Assembly (NCBI RefSeq): GCF_004762095.1
Contig: NZ_SIJH01000004.1
Span: 124,001 to 188,000 of the forward strand
Direction of reading: 5' to 3'
DNA from: Tabrizicola caldifontis
GTDB taxonomy: Bacteria; Pseudomonadota; Alphaproteobacteria; Rhodobacterales; Rhodobacteraceae
Length of the DNA stretch: 64,000 bases
Part shown: positions 39,505-50,227 of the stretch, one piece after another
How positions within the stretch are numbered: the stretch's first letter is position 1
How the letters are laid out: each line of letters starts with the position of its first letter
Notes under the pieces: generated by a model
Told to the model about the DNA's origin: nothing
Database searches by the model: none
The model's input: the letters and a program-made list of their open reading frames with translations, nothing else
Made by a program: the position numbers and the translations under genes

Positions 39505-40662
39505 TCAGAGCCGCGCGCGCCGGGCCTTCTGCACGGCGTGAATGGCAAGCCCCAGCGCCGAAAGCGTGACGGCCGCGGCGGTCAGCCCGGCCGGCCCGGC
39601 GTTGGCCAGCAGCGCGGCCAGGACCGGCGTGCCCGTCGTCGTGCCCAGATTGCCCAGCTGCGCCACCGCCCCGGCGGCGCGGGCGCGGTCGTCGGGGCTG
39701 GCGTTCAGCTCGGGGATCGCGGCAAAGCTCGCCCCCTGCACGATGCCGAGCGCGGCCGAAAGCAGGAAGCCCCCCGCCACCATCCCGGCCCCCTGCCCCC
39801 AGAAGACCCAGAGGATCAGGAAGCCGGGGATCGCTACGGCATAGCCGGTCTGCACCAGCGCAACCGCGCTCATCCGCCCCAGCAGCCAGACCCCCAGCGT
39901 CAGCGAGACCGCGATCGAGACCAGCGGCATCCCCGCCGCGATCAGCGCGCGGTGCGTCGCGGGGGTTTCGGGCGGCAGCAGGGTCAGGACGGCGACGTAA
40001 AGGAAGGTATAGCAGCAGAACCCCATCGCCGGGGCGGCAAGGCGGGGCGAGGCGTAGATCCGGGCGTGCTGGGCCAGAAGGTTGTCCATCGGCAGCGCAT
40101 GGCCCCGTGGGTCGGGCGGCAGGGTCAGGGCGAGGATCGCGGCCAGCGCGCCCATCCAGGCGGCGTGGCCGAGGAAAAGCCCGGTCGGGCCGGCATGGGG
40201 GCCGATCAGCGCCAGGATCGTGTAGGTCACCCCGAAGAACGACGACCAGAGCGTCATCGCCAGCGGCCGGCGATGTTCGGGGGCAAGCGTAGCGATCATC
40301 GTCGGGCCGACGACGACGATGGCGAGGTGGCTCGCCCCTTCCACGATGCGGCTGGCCAGCATCAGCGGATAGGGCGGCAGCAGGGCTTGCAGCGCCGACA
40401 TCGCCGCCCCCGCCGCCAGCGCCGCGACAATGGCCCGGCGTGGGCCGATCCGGGCGACCAGAAGGCCGGCGGTGGTGCCGAAGATCAACCCGACCATGCC
40501 GACGATCGACACGACAAGGCCAAGCGCGACTTCTCCCCCGCCGCCGTAGGTGGTGCGCAGGGTCTCGTAGAGGATCGAGATCTTGCCGAACTGGGCCGCT
40601 GCGCCAAGGCCGGCGCACCACAAGAGCAGGACCAGAAACATGGGGGAAAGGCTGCGCATCAT
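39505..40662 (-). CDS. MFS transporter
   Basis: This 385-residue major facilitator has about 12 hydrophobic helices. The loop 2-3 motif appears as GLLVARIGPRRAIVAA. Start codon at 40662 (MMRSLSPMFLVLLLWC) is chosen because it begins just before the first helix; a longer N-terminal extension is soluble and unlikely. The substrate is unknown. The GC-rich codon use is normal for the window. Confidence 0.88.
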   Translation of the reverse strand: MMRSLSPMFLVLLLWCAGLGAAAQFGKISILYETLRTTYGGGGEVALGLVVSIVGMVGLIFGTTAGLLVARIGPRRAIVAALAAGAAMSALQALLPPYPLMLASRIVEGASHLAIVVVGPTMIATLAPEHRRPLAMTLWSSFFGVTYTILALIGPHAGPTGLFLGHAAWMGALAAILALTLPPDPRGHALPMDNLLAQHARIYASPRLAAPAMGFCCYTFLYVAVLTLLPPETPATHRALIAAGMPLVSIAVSLTLGVWLLGRMSAVALVQTGYAVAIPGFLILWVFWGQGAGMVAGGFLLSAALGIVQGASFAAIPELNASPDDRARAAGAVAQLGNLGTTTGTPVLAALLANAGPAGLTAAAVTLSALGLAIHAVQKARRARL

Positions 40663-40767
40663 CGAGGGATAGCGCGGCCGGGGTAGCTCGTCGATGACTT
40701 CATGAGTTCGCGCCGCAGTACACCGACGCGAAGAGGAAGTCGTGCGAACAGGCAAACCCTGCCGCGA

Positions 40768-42165
40768 TCAGAAATGCAGCGCACGTCCGTAGGCATCTAG
40801 CACGGCTTCGTGCATCATCTCGGACAGGGTCGGGTGCGGGAAGACGGTGTTCATCAGCTCGACTTCGGTCGTCTCCAGCGTGCGGCCGATGACATAGCCC
40901 TGGATCAGCTCGGTCACTTCGGCGCCGACCATGTGGGCGCCGAGAAGCTCACCCGTCCTTGCGTCGAACACGGTTTTCACCATGCCCTCGGGTTCCCCCA
41001 GCGCGATGGCCTTGCCGTTGCCGATGAAGGGGAAGCGGCCGACCTTGACCGTGTAGCCCGCGTCTTTCGCCTTCTGCTCGGTCAGGCCGACCGAGGCCAC
41101 CTGCGGGTGGCAATAGGTGCAGCCGGCGATGGAGTTCGGCTTGATCGGGTGCGGATGGCCGCCCGCGATCAGTTCGGCAACCATCACGCCCTCGTGGCTG
41201 GCCTTGTGCGCCAGCCAGGGCGCGCCGGCGATGTCGCCAATGGCGTAAAGCCCGGGAACCCCGGTGCGGCAGTATTCGTCCGTCACCACATGGGTGCGGT
41301 CGATCTTCACCCCCAGCGCCTCGAGCCCGAGGTTTTCCACGTTGCCGACGATGCCCACGGCCGAGATGACGGTGTCGAAGTCCTGCGTGGTGATCTTGCC
41401 GTCCTGTTCGATATGGGCGGTCACGCCCTTGCCGGGATGGCGGTCGAGCTTCTTGACCGCGGCCTTTTCCAGGATCTTCATGCCCTGCTTGACGAACTGC
41501 TTCTTGGCGAAGGCGCTGATCTCGGCGTCTTCCACGGGAAGGATGCGGTCCATTACCTCGACCACGGTGGTGTCCGCGCCCAGCGTGTTGAAGAAGCTGG
41601 CGAATTCGATCCCGATCGCGCCCGAGCCGATGACCAGAAGCTTCTTCGGCATCCTGCTGGCGACCAGTGCGTGCTTGTAGGACCAGACCAGATCGCCGTC
41701 GGCCTCGAGCCCCGGCAGTTCGCGCGCGCGAGCGCCGGTGGCAAGGATGATGTGCTTCGCCGTCAACTCCTCGGTGCCCTTGTCGGTCTTGACCGAGACG
41801 GTCCCGGCCTTGGGCAGGGTCGCGGTGCCCATGAACACCGTGACCTTGTTCTTCTTCATCAGGTGGCCGATCCCGCCCGAAAGCTGCTTTGCCACCGCGC
41901 GGCTGCGCGCGACGACGGCGGGCAGGTCATAGCCGATCGCGTCCGCCTTCAGACCGAATTCCTTGGCGCGGTGCATCAGGTGGAAGACCTCAGCGCTGCG
42001 CAGAAGCGCCTTCGTCGGGATGCAGCCCCAGTTCAGGCAGATGCCGCCCAGGTGTTCGCGTTCGACGATGGCGACCTTGAGGCCCAGCTGGCTGGCGCGG
42101 ATGGCGGCGACATAGCCCCCCGGTCCGGCGCCGATCACGATCACGTCGAAGCTTTGGGCAGCCAT
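40768..42165 (-). CDS. lpdA: Dihydrolipoyl dehydrogenase
   Basis: This 465-residue flavoprotein is the E3 component of 2-oxoacid dehydrogenase complexes. The redox disulfide is in GGICLNWGCIPTK, the FAD motif is VIGAGPGGYVAA, the NAD motif is IGSGAIGIEFA, and the catalytic His-Glu pair is in HPHPTLSEMMHE. It has no N-terminal lipoyl domain. E1 and E2 genes are not in the window, so which complex it serves is unknown. Confidence 0.96.
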   Translation of the reverse strand: MAAQSFDVIVIGAGPGGYVAAIRASQLGLKVAIVEREHLGGICLNWGCIPTKALLRSAEVFHLMHRAKEFGLKADAIGYDLPAVVARSRAVAKQLSGGIGHLMKKNKVTVFMGTATLPKAGTVSVKTDKGTEELTAKHIILATGARARELPGLEADGDLVWSYKHALVASRMPKKLLVIGSGAIGIEFASFFNTLGADTTVVEVMDRILPVEDAEISAFAKKQFVKQGMKILEKAAVKKLDRHPGKGVTAHIEQDGKITTQDFDTVISAVGIVGNVENLGLEALGVKIDRTHVVTDEYCRTGVPGLYAIGDIAGAPWLAHKASHEGVMVAELIAGGHPHPIKPNSIAGCTYCHPQVASVGLTEQKAKDAGYTVKVGRFPFIGNGKAIALGEPEGMVKTVFDARTGELLGAHMVGAEVTELIQGYVIGRTLETTEVELMNTVFPHPTLSEMMHEAVLDAYGRALHF

Positions 42166-42210
42166 CTTTCCCTCCTCCAGAAAAAGTAGTTTGCCATTAA
42201 ACTATCTTGA

Positions 42211-42232
42211 AACCCCAGGCAACGCTGGGGTT
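42211..42232 (-). terminator. Terminator after the DUF924 gene
   Basis: A perfect 8-bp stem AACCCCAG/CTGGGGTT (42211-42218, 42225-42232) with loop GCAACG starts 10 bases past the DUF924 stop; on the minus strand it is followed by TC-AAG-ATAGTTT. Confidence 0.7.
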
Positions 42233-42241
42233 GCCGTGGCC

Positions 42242-42823
42242 CTATGCATCGGGCGCATGGCTTTTCAGCCGTTTGACCACGGCCATGTAACCGCCCTGAT
42301 CGAGATAGGCCTGCTCTTCCGGTGTGCTGGTCCTCCCCAGCGCCTCGTTGCGGGTGGGAAACCGGCCAAAGCGGGCGATCACCTCCTGATGCGCGCGGGC
42401 GTGCAGCGCCATTTCCGGGTCCGAGGCCACCCGCTCGGTCAGGTAATTCACCGCCAGCTCCTGGTCGGCCGGATCCTCGGAATGCTCGAAGGGCATGTAG
42501 AAGAACTGGCGTTCAGGTTCGGGGGCATTCATGTCCCAGCCGGCCTCCAGCGCCTTGCGGGCGGCGGCGCGGGCCTGCGGGTCGGTTGCGAAGGCCAGCG
42601 CGGTGCCACGATGGATGTTGCGCGGGATCTGGTCGGTCAGGATCAGGTAGGCAAGCGTGCCGACCGTCCCTTCGGCCCAGTGCTCGAGCCCGCCGTCACG
42701 CGCTGCCTGCCAGAGACCAGCAAAGCGGGTGCAGGCCAGGTCAATATCTTCCCCGCCGGAATACCAGCCCTCCGGTCCGATCTCGTGCAGCCAGAACTCC
42801 AGAACCTCGATCGGGTCCGACAT
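42242..42823 (-). CDS. DUF924 family protein
   Basis: This 193-residue protein of the DUF924 family has an all-helical fold distantly like tetratricopeptide proteins. Signature segments are VLEFWLHEIGPEGWY, LAYLILTDQIPRNIHRGTALAF, and FFYMPFEHSEDPADQELAV. The function is not established for the family. It stands alone between lpdA and an MFS gene. Confidence 0.92.
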   Translation of the reverse strand: MSDPIEVLEFWLHEIGPEGWYSGGEDIDLACTRFAGLWQAARDGGLEHWAEGTVGTLAYLILTDQIPRNIHRGTALAFATDPQARAAARKALEAGWDMNAPEPERQFFYMPFEHSEDPADQELAVNYLTERVASDPEMALHARAHQEVIARFGRFPTRNEALGRTSTPEEQAYLDQGGYMAVVKRLKSHAPDA

Positions 42824-42877
42824 GGGCGCCTCCGTGCTGCGGCAAGCCTTGCAGGGAATGGCGCGGGCCGCAACCGC

Positions 42878-44140
42878 CTATGTCTGCCCAGCCCCAGCCT
42901 GCACCTCTGCCTGCACCTCGACCGAGGCGTCGTCCAGCACAGCCCCAACGGCCAGCGGCGAGGCCGTCGGCGTCACCGTGCGGAAGGCACCCGTCACCTG
43001 CGGCGCGGCGCGGCGGGTCATCCGGTACAGCGCATAGGCCGCCAGCGCGACATAGAGGATGCCGATGAACAGGAAGAATCCGCGTGGGCCAACGGTCTCC
43101 ATCATCCAGCCGGTGGCGGTGGGGCCGAAGATCGCCCCGAAACCGTTCAGGAAGATCAGCCCCGCCGAAGCTGCGGCCATCTGCTCGCGGGTCAGGAAGT
43201 CGTTGGTATAGGCGATCAGCAGGGCATAGACCGGGTTTGTGATTCCGCCCAGAAGCAGCGCCACCAGAATAAGCGCGACAAAGGGAAGCGGCACGAAGGC
43301 GGCAACCAGCATGGTCAGCGCCGCCATGGCCGACAGCCCCATGATCAGCGTGCGCCGGTCCATCCGGTCTGATGCCCAGCCGATCGGGTATTGCAGCACC
43401 AGCCCACCGACGTAGAGCGCGCCCACGAAGATCGAGATCTCGCGCACCGTCAGCCCCTCCTGCGCGCCCCAGACTGCGGCCATGCCGAACATTGCGGAAA
43501 ACACGCCCCCAGTCAGCAGCATGCCCGCACAGCCCAGGGGCGAGATACGGAACAGATCCGCAAAGGGCAGGCGGCGGGTGGTGTCGAAGGCGGGCACGGG
43601 CGTGGGGGCAAGCAGGATGGGCATGAAGGCCAGCGAGACCAGCACCGAAGGGATGATGAACAGTGCAAAACCCGAAGGATCCGGCAGATTCAGGATTACC
43701 TGCGATGCGATGATCCCCAGCATCTGGACGATCATGTAGGCAGAAAGCGCCTGACCCCGGGTCTCGTTCCCGGAGGTATTGTTGATCCAGCTTTCCGCGG
43801 TGATGTAGACGCAGGAAAAGCAGAATCCTGCCAGAACCCGCAGCAACGTCCAGGCCATCCAGTCAGGATAGACCGGGTAGATCACCAGCACCGCCGAGAT
43901 CAGCGACCCCATGGCCGCAAAGACCCGCACATGCCCCACACGCCGGATCATCCGCGGCGCGGCCCATGATCCGAACAGGAAACCCACGAAATAGGCCGCC
44001 ATCACATAGGACAGTTGATAGGTCGTGAACCCTTCCAGATTGCCGCGAATACCCAGCAGCGTGCCCTGGATGCCGTTGCCGACCATCAGCAGCATTACGC
44101 CCATCAGCAGCGGCCAGGACTGGGTAAGAACGCGCAGCAT
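42878..44140 (-). CDS. MFS transporter (YcaD-like)
   Basis: This 420-residue major facilitator has 12 predicted helices. Start ATG at 44140 gives [20 protein letters not shown]; the sequence upstream in this frame is queA shadow. SSY-AAYFVGFLFGSWAAPRMIRRVGHVR and AESWINNTSGNETRGQALSAYM resemble the YcaD/CynX-type exporters. Overlaps the queA stop by one base (ATGA), so is translationally coupled to queA. Substrate unknown. Confidence 0.88.
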   Translation of the reverse strand: MLRVLTQSWPLLMGVMLLMVGNGIQGTLLGIRGNLEGFTTYQLSYVMAAYFVGFLFGSWAAPRMIRRVGHVRVFAAMGSLISAVLVIYPVYPDWMAWTLLRVLAGFCFSCVYITAESWINNTSGNETRGQALSAYMIVQMLGIIASQVILNLPDPSGFALFIIPSVLVSLAFMPILLAPTPVPAFDTTRRLPFADLFRISPLGCAGMLLTGGVFSAMFGMAAVWGAQEGLTVREISIFVGALYVGGLVLQYPIGWASDRMDRRTLIMGLSAMAALTMLVAAFVPLPFVALILVALLLGGITNPVYALLIAYTNDFLTREQMAAASAGLIFLNGFGAIFGPTATGWMMETVGPRGFFLFIGILYVALAAYALYRMTRRAAPQVTGAFRTVTPTASPLAVGAVLDDASVEVQAEVQAGAGQT

Positions 44141-45180
44141 CAGGGCTCCGGGATCAGAAGCGAGCTGTCGCCGTAAGAAAAGAAGCGATAGCCCTTTTGG
44201 ATCGCATGTTGATAGATCCTGTCGATCCGGCTCTTTCCCATAAGCGCCGCAACCAGCATCATCAGCGTCGATTTCGGCAGGTGGAAGTTTGTCATCAGCG
44301 CGTCGGTTACGCGGAAGCGGTAGCCGGGATAGATGAAGATGTCGGTTTCGGCCTCGAAGGGGTGCAGGACGCCGGCCTCGTCGGCTGCGCTTTCGATCAG
44401 ACGCAACGCGGTGGTGCCGACCGGAATCACCCGTCCCCCTGCCCGCCTGGTTGCATTGATCTCTGCCGCCGCCGCCGCGGTGACGCGACCCCATTCGGCG
44501 TGCATCCGGTGGGTTGTCACGTCCTCGACCTTTACCGGCAGGAAGGTACCGGCACCGACATGCAGGGTGACCTCGGTGAAATCCACCCCCTTCGCCGCCA
44601 GCGCCCGCAACAGCGGTTCGTCGAAGTGAAGGCTGGCAGTGGGGGCAGCCACCGCCCCCGCATGGCGGGCAAAGACGGTCTGATAGTCGGTCTTGTCCTG
44701 GTCATCCGCTGCGCGCTTGGCGGCGATGTAGGGCGGCAGGGGCATGACACCTGCCTCGGCCAGTGCGGCGTCGAAATCCTCGCCCGTCAGGTCAAAGGCC
44801 AGCGTCAGATCAGTTTCGGACTTCGAGGCCACGGTTGCGGACAGACGGTCAGAAAAGCGGATCACCTCGCCCGCCTGCACCTTGCGCAGGGGCTTGGCCA
44901 GCGCGCGCCAGCCCTGCGAAACGGGCTCCAGCAGCGTCACCTCTATCCTGGCGACAGCGTCGCCACGTTGCCGCGTGCCGAACAGGCGGGCGGGCAGAAC
45001 CTTGGTGTTGTTCAGCACCAGCCGGTCGCCGGGGCGGAAGATCTCCACCAGGTCAAAGACATGCCGGTCGCTGATCCGGTCGCCTTCGGCCAGCAGCAGC
45101 CGTGCATGGGTGCGCGGCCGCGCAGGCCGGGTGGCGATCAGATGCTCCGGCAGGTCGAAATCGAAATCGGAAAGTTTCAT
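44140..45180 (-). CDS. queA: tRNA preQ1(34) S-adenosylmethionine ribosyltransferase-isomerase
   Basis: This 346-residue enzyme transfers ribose from SAM to preQ1 in tRNA, the penultimate step of queuosine formation. Family motifs are [61 protein letters not shown] and [16 protein letters not shown]. It overlaps the large AsmA-like gene by four bases and the MFS gene by one. Confidence 0.97.
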   Translation of the reverse strand: MKLSDFDFDLPEHLIATRPARPRTHARLLLAEGDRISDRHVFDLVEIFRPGDRLVLNNTKVLPARLFGTRQRGDAVARIEVTLLEPVSQGWRALAKPLRKVQAGEVIRFSDRLSATVASKSETDLTLAFDLTGEDFDAALAEAGVMPLPPYIAAKRAADDQDKTDYQTVFARHAGAVAAPTASLHFDEPLLRALAAKGVDFTEVTLHVGAGTFLPVKVEDVTTHRMHAEWGRVTAAAAAEINATRRAGGRVIPVGTTALRLIESAADEAGVLHPFEAETDIFIYPGYRFRVTDALMTNFHLPKSTLMMLVAALMGKSRIDRIYQHAIQKGYRFFSYGDSSLLIPEP

Positions 45181-48100
45181 CCGGCATCCTTCAGATTCGG
45201 CGGGGGCTGACGAAAGATTTCGCGGAACATGCCGGGCGTGAAGACCGAGAGGGGATTGACCGACACGTTCGGCGCCTCGGCTGTCCCTGTCACCCGGTAG
45301 TTGAAGCCGAAAAGCCCCTCGCCCCGGCGCGAAAAGATCTGTCCGACCCCATTGACCAGATAGATCGGAGAGATCACGCCCTGCAGGTCCATCCGTCCGC
45401 TTCCGGTCTGATAGAGCCCGGCAAAGGAAATGCCAAGCGAGGCACCCACGGCCGAGCCCTGGCTTATCTCCACCGCCTCTGGCGTCAGGATGAAGCTGAC
45501 CTGGCCATTGTTGAAGGCCAGCCCCTCTCCGCCCATCTGCTCCAGCAGACCCACGACCGAAATCGCCGACAGAAGCTCGGCCAGCGCCGGCGCACCCTGC
45601 ACCCGCATCCGGGTAAATGTGGCGCGGCCGTCATACTGGCCCGCCGGCCCGCGCGGCAAAAGCGTCAAGTCCAGTTCGCCCCCGCGGCCCTTGTCGAAGA
45701 TGCCGGCCGCCGCCATCACCGTGCCCGCATTCCGCGAGGTGATGCGGAAGGCGCTGCCACCAACGGCCGGCGCCATGGTGCCCAGAACCTCGCCCTGGCC
45801 GTTGACGCCGGCGCGGAACTGGCCGTTCAACCCGCCGCGTTGCCGGAATTCACCGCTGAACCCGGTCAGACTGATCCCGTCGCTGATCACCAGCCGGTCC
45901 AGGGCCAGCCGGATCGTTCCGCCCAGGCCCGCCCCGCTGCCAGTGCTGCCGTCCGGCATGCGACGGATGTCGATCCGCCCACTGGTCACGGCCACATCCA
46001 GCGCCCCGCCCCGACCGCCGCCTTTCAGTGTCACGGGCGCGTCCAGCCAGTCGCCTGCCCTGACCCGCGTGAACTGCGCAGTATCGAGGCCGCCGCCCTC
46101 GCGCGTGGTGATCCGGCCCTCGGCCTGCAGACCAGGCGCCGAAAACTTGAGCCGCTCCACCTCGGGCGTGCGGGTCAGGCGCGCCTCCAGGTCCAGGGAA
46201 CCGCGGGTACCTGCGGGCTTGGACCAGTCCAACGCATCCAGCCGCAGCGCAAGGCCGGCCAGGGTCGAGGTCAGCGTCAGTTGCGGCGGCTGGTCCTTGA
46301 CCAGCGCGATATCGATCGCCGCCGGCCCTTCGCCGCGAACGCTGCCCTCGGGCAATTCGACCCCCAGATCCCTGAGTGCCACATCGGACAGCATCACCGT
46401 GCCATTCACCCGCGCGCGTCCGTTCTGGTCGGGGCCGAAGCCCTGCACATAGGTCAGATCGACGGGCATGCGGTCCAGCACACCCCTGCCCGACAGCTCC
46501 ATTCCGTCGGTGTCCACCGCAACCGCGATCTCGTCAGACCGCAGGATACGGCCCGGCACCAGCGACGGCGAGGTGAAGTCAACGATCCTGCCAGTCACGA
46601 CAAAATCGACATCCGGCAGGTCGATCCGCGGCTTCAGCGGCAGATACATCGTCGTGACAAGTTCGGCCCGGCCATTACCCAGGTTCACCGGCTGTCCGGC
46701 CTTGGAAAAGAAGCTGAACGGCGGCTGGTCCAGCAGCGACAGCGTGGCTGTCAGCGGCGAGGAGGTGCGCAGGATGATCTTTGCCGTGGCCGGGCGCTGC
46801 GTGACGTCCAGCACCTGGAAGATGGATCCATCCGCCTCGATCCGCCCACCCTCGGGCGGCACGACATGGCCGCGCTCAAGCCGCACGGTATAGACGTTGT
46901 TTTCCAGCATGGCATGTCCACGCGCGCCCAGGACTTCTGGCAGAGTGCGGACAAAGCGCACCCGCGCCTCCGAGAATTCGTAGCCAAGCGCCAGCCGCGG
47001 CTGCCCGCCTGGCGACAGGCGCAGCGCGGCGCGCACGTTGCTCAGACTGGCGGCGCCGACATTGCTGGCAAACCAGTCCCGCGTCTTCGGCACCGCCGAT
47101 AGCGGCCAGAGCTTAAGCAGCCTGTCGGCATCGATACGGTCGAGCTGAACGTCCAGCGCCCCGTCCCAGCCTTGTGGGGTGGCGGTGACCGCACCGCTCA
47201 GGTGCAGCCGCTCTCCGGCGTCCACCAGGGCAAGCTGGCCGATCTCCACCCGGAACGGATCCAGCCGCAACCGCAGGTCCAGCGCGCCCTGACCAAAGCG
47301 AACGGGTTCCTCAAAAAGACCCTCGGGATCGACCATCACCTCAGACGCGGCCATCTGCATCACCAGCATCTGTGGCAGGTTTCCCGACGCCAGAGGCGCC
47401 CCCTGCGAATCCTGCAGAAAGCCGAAGCCGGTTGCCCGCAACCGCAGCGATGGGCTTTCCACCGAAAGGTCGGTCAGGCTAAGCCGCGCCGTCTCGGGAT
47501 CGAAGCGCAGCGCCAGCCTCGCGCGGTCAAAGGCAACGGGCCGCGCCGCGCCACCGGGCGCCAGGCTGCCGGCGGCCAGTTCCAGTTCGGCCGACAGATC
47601 GGAAATCGCGCCGGCGCCGGAAATGGCGACATCAAGCCCGCCCGAGATCGGCGCATCGACTGCGGCCAGAAAGGCCAGCGGCGGCGCAAGGGCAGCCAGG
47701 TCGCCCGCTGCCAGATTGTCCATCGAGGCGGAAAAGCTGGCCGCCCCGTCTGCCTTGTCCAGATTCAGCCGCAGCGTCGCCTGCGCCGCGGCCTGTCCGT
47801 CCAGCAGCGTCAGGCCAAGTTCGCCCGAGATCCTGTCACGCTGGCTTTCGACCGTCAGGCGCCCATCGCCCACCTCCCAGGTCCGACGGGCGCGATCGTC
47901 GGTCAGGCTGAGGGTCAGCGCCTCGGCCTCGATCGTGCGCAGCGCGGCAAGTGCGGGGGTGGAAAACAGTGCCGCCGCCCCGTCCAGCACGTCGGCAACC
48001 GTCTGCGGCCCTGCCGCGCCCCCCCCTCCGAAATCCAGATCCAGCCGACCGGCGCTGTCGCGACGCACGGCAAGCCGGGCGCCGACCAGGCGGACCGAGA

Positions 48101-48560
48101 CAGGCCGAACCCTGCCCTCGGCCAGCGAGGCAAGATCGAAGGCAACCAGGGCTTCGGGCAGGGTCAGCAGCGACCGGCCCGAAGCAGACAGCAGCCTGAT
48201 GTCCTGCAGCCGGAAGCGCGGCGCAAAGTGATCGTCCACGGCAACTTCCACCGCCCCCAGCGATACCGCGCTTCCCGCTGGAAGGTTGTCTCCGGCAAGC
48301 CCGGCGTTCAGACGCGCCTCGATCTCGGCCACCGCGGCCGTGGGAAGGCGCAGTGCCTTGCCGGTGTAGGCCATGGCAAGATAGCCGAAACCAAGCGCAA
48401 GCCCGACGAGGGTCAGCACCACCGTCAGGCTGAAGCGAACACGCTTCGCCCCGCGCGCAGGGCGGCGCGGGGGCCCCACCGGGGCCGTGGCGACCTCGGC
48501 TGTCTGCCTGTTGCGTTCAGGCACCTTGTCCGCCAGATGGGCCGCCCTTCCGTCCTCCAT
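45177..48560 (-). CDS. AsmA/YhdP-like envelope protein
   Basis: This 1127-residue protein has one membrane helix near residues 44-66 ([23 protein letters not shown]). A long periplasmic repeat-rich beta domain follows, with many short L-x-L-x and G-x-L strands. The C-terminal portion ([20 protein letters not shown] ... [23 protein letters not shown] ... SIGYLVN-like) resembles the YhdP/DUF3971 and AsmA_2 domains. Such proteins bridge inner and outer membranes and are proposed to carry phospholipids. The C-terminal end reads [16 protein letters not shown]. It is the first gene of the asmA-queA-MFS operon; the ATG at 48560 is chosen because the frame above is the promoter side of bcp. Confidence 0.88.
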   Translation of the reverse strand: MEDGRAAHLADKVPERNRQTAEVATAPVGPPRRPARGAKRVRFSLTVVLTLVGLALGFGYLAMAYTGKALRLPTAAVAEIEARLNAGLAGDNLPAGSAVSLGAVEVAVDDHFAPRFRLQDIRLLSASGRSLLTLPEALVAFDLASLAEGRVRPVSVRLVGARLAVRRDSAGRLDLDFGGGGAAGPQTVADVLDGAAALFSTPALAALRTIEAEALTLSLTDDRARRTWEVGDGRLTVESQRDRISGELGLTLLDGQAAAQATLRLNLDKADGAASFSASMDNLAAGDLAALAPPLAFLAAVDAPISGGLDVAISGAGAISDLSAELELAAGSLAPGGAARPVAFDRARLALRFDPETARLSLTDLSVESPSLRLRATGFGFLQDSQGAPLASGNLPQMLVMQMAASEVMVDPEGLFEEPVRFGQGALDLRLRLDPFRVEIGQLALVDAGERLHLSGAVTATPQGWDGALDVQLDRIDADRLLKLWPLSAVPKTRDWFASNVGAASLSNVRAALRLSPGGQPRLALGYEFSEARVRFVRTLPEVLGARGHAMLENNVYTVRLERGHVVPPEGGRIEADGSIFQVLDVTQRPATAKIILRTSSPLTATLSLLDQPPFSFFSKAGQPVNLGNGRAELVTTMYLPLKPRIDLPDVDFVVTGRIVDFTSPSLVPGRILRSDEIAVAVDTDGMELSGRGVLDRMPVDLTYVQGFGPDQNGRARVNGTVMLSDVALRDLGVELPEGSVRGEGPAAIDIALVKDQPPQLTLTSTLAGLALRLDALDWSKPAGTRGSLDLEARLTRTPEVERLKFSAPGLQAEGRITTREGGGLDTAQFTRVRAGDWLDAPVTLKGGGRGGALDVAVTSGRIDIRRMPDGSTGSGAGLGGTIRLALDRLVISDGISLTGFSGEFRQRGGLNGQFRAGVNGQGEVLGTMAPAVGGSAFRITSRNAGTVMAAAGIFDKGRGGELDLTLLPRGPAGQYDGRATFTRMRVQGAPALAELLSAISVVGLLEQMGGEGLAFNNGQVSFILTPEAVEISQGSAVGASLGISFAGLYQTGSGRMDLQGVISPIYLVNGVGQIFSRRGEGLFGFNYRVTGTAEAPNVSVNPLSVFTPGMFREIFRQPPPNLKDAG

Positions 48561-48688
48561 ACCTGCCCGTGCGCACCTTGCCCCTATCCTGCGACCCCTG
48601 CCGAAAGTCACCGGGTTCCTTGCCTTTGACTTTGGCAGAAGGCAACTAGAACGGAAGTCACATTCCCTAAAAAGGCAAGGAGCCGCCC

Positions 48689-49150
48689 ATGATTTCCGCC
48701 GGCGATACCGCCCCCGATTTCACCCTGCCGCGCGATGGCGGCGCCACGGTCACGCTGTCTGCCCTGCGGCCCAGTAAGGTCGTGCTCTACTTCTACCCCA
48801 AGGACGACACCCCCGGCTGCACGCTAGAGGCGCAGGACTTCAACGCGCGACTCGCCGACTTCACCGCCGCCGGGGCCACGGTGATCGGAATTTCCAAGGA
48901 CAGCGTGAAAAGCCATGACAAGTTCTGCAAGAAGCATGGCCTCGGCATCATCCTGGCCTCGGACGAAGGCGGCACCACCTGCGAAGACTACGGCGTATGG
49001 GTCGAAAAAAGCATGTATGGCCGCACCTACATGGGCATCGAACGTTCGACCTTCCTGATCGACGGCACAGGCAAGGTCGTGCGCGTCTGGCCCAAGGTCA
49101 GCGTCAAGGGCCACGCCGACGAGGTGCTGGCGGCGGTCAAGGCCCTGTGA
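48689..49150 (+). CDS. bcp: Thioredoxin-dependent peroxiredoxin Bcp
   Basis: This 153-residue peroxiredoxin has peroxidatic C44 in DDTPGCTLEAQDF. The cysteine five residues later in E. coli Bcp is replaced by Gln, so resolving function must come from another Cys (C80 or C98) or an external thiol. FYPKDDTPG and GISKDSVKSHDKF are typical. It is 71 bases upstream of a ferritin-like gene, with a structured leader between. Confidence 0.95.
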   Translation: MISAGDTAPDFTLPRDGGATVTLSALRPSKVVLYFYPKDDTPGCTLEAQDFNARLADFTAAGATVIGISKDSVKSHDKFCKKHGLGIILASDEGGTTCEDYGVWVEKSMYGRTYMGIERSTFLIDGTGKVVRVWPKVSVKGHADEVLAAVKAL

Positions 49151-49163
49151 GATAAGGCCGGGC

Positions 49164-49213
49164 GCAAATTCTCACGCCGGAATTTGCAAGTCTTTCGGAA
49201 AGATTTGCAGGAG
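49164..49213 (+). promoter_or_regulatory. Tandem overlapping hairpins between bcp and the DUF455 gene
   Basis: Hairpin A is GCAAATTC/GAATTTGC (49164-49171, 49180-49187), 8 bp. Hairpin B is GCAAGTCTTT/AAAGATTTGC (49186-49195, 49199-49208) with a CGG loop and one G-T pair, 10 bp. They overlap by two bases and the ribosome-binding site AGGAG (49209-49213) directly abuts hairpin B. Confidence 0.55.
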
Positions 49214-49221
49214 CCTGCCCG

Positions 49222-50037
49222 ATGCCCTTGTCCCTTGCCGAAATGGCCGTCGATGTGCTGACCACCCCTGACGGTCGCGCCAAGACGGCGCTTTCGCGCG
49301 CACATGCCGCAGCATGGTTCGCCGCGCGCGCCCAGGGGCAGCCCCTGCCGATCGGGCGCGCAAACCCTCCCCTGCGCCCGGCCCGTCCGGCGCGGCCCGA
49401 ACTTCTGGCGCCGAAGGACGTTCCCCGCCGCCGCCCCGGCACGTTACAGGGGCGGATCGCGCTGCTGCATGCCGTCGCCCACATCGAACTGAACGCGGTC
49501 GATCTGCACTGGGACATCATCGCGCGTTTCGCCGACCAGCCGATGCCGATGGGTTTCTACGATGACTGGGTAAAGGCCGCGGACGAAGAAGCCAAGCATT
49601 TCAACCTGGTCTGCGACTGTCTGGAAGGCATGGGCAGCCATTATGGCGCCCTGCCCGCCCATGCCGGAATGTGGCGCGCGGCCGAGGATACGGCATCCGA
49701 CCTGCAAGGCCGACTTGCCGTCGTGCCCATGGTGCTGGAAGCGCGGGGCCTCGACGTGACGCCGGGCATGATCGAGATCTTCCGCAAAGCGGGCGAAACC
49801 GCAGCAGTCTCGGCGCTTGAGATGATCTATGCCGAAGAGGTCGGCCATGTCGCCTATGGCTCGAAATGGTTCAACTGGCTTTGTGGACGGGACGGCACCG
49901 ACCCGAAGGAGGTGTTCCACACGCTGGTCCGACGCTACTTCCACGGCGCGCTGAAGCCACCCTTCAACGAGGAAAAGCGCGCAGACGCGGGCCTTCCACC
50001 CGACTTCTACTGGCCGCTGGCCGAGGCCGCCGACTGA
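49222..50037 (+). CDS. DUF455 ferritin-like protein
   Basis: This 271-residue protein of the DUF455 family has a ferritin-like four-helix fold. Metal-ligand-type motifs are visible: HIELNAVDLHWDI, DDWVKAADEEAKHFNL, and EEVGHVAYGSKWF, each with Glu/His suitable for a di-iron site. Function is not established; a relation to tRNA hydroxylase MiaE-type diiron enzymes is only structural. Start at the ATG following AGGAG, which lies against hairpin B. Confidence 0.9.
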   Translation: MPLSLAEMAVDVLTTPDGRAKTALSRAHAAAWFAARAQGQPLPIGRANPPLRPARPARPELLAPKDVPRRRPGTLQGRIALLHAVAHIELNAVDLHWDIIARFADQPMPMGFYDDWVKAADEEAKHFNLVCDCLEGMGSHYGALPAHAGMWRAAEDTASDLQGRLAVVPMVLEARGLDVTPGMIEIFRKAGETAAVSALEMIYAEEVGHVAYGSKWFNWLCGRDGTDPKEVFHTLVRRYFHGALKPPFNEEKRADAGLPPDFYWPLAEAAD

Positions 50038-50227
50038 TCGGCGGTTTCTTGCCGATGAAATCACGAGACCGGGCAGGAAAACCCACCCTGTGGTCAAAAT
50101 CGTTGCGGCGCTGAAACAGGCTGGCTAATCAAACGGCACCCGACGCCGCCTCACGCGCTGGACGGGACCAGCTGACGGCAGAAACGCCTGTCACCCGCAA
50201 CAAGGGCATGAAACGGATGACCAAGAC

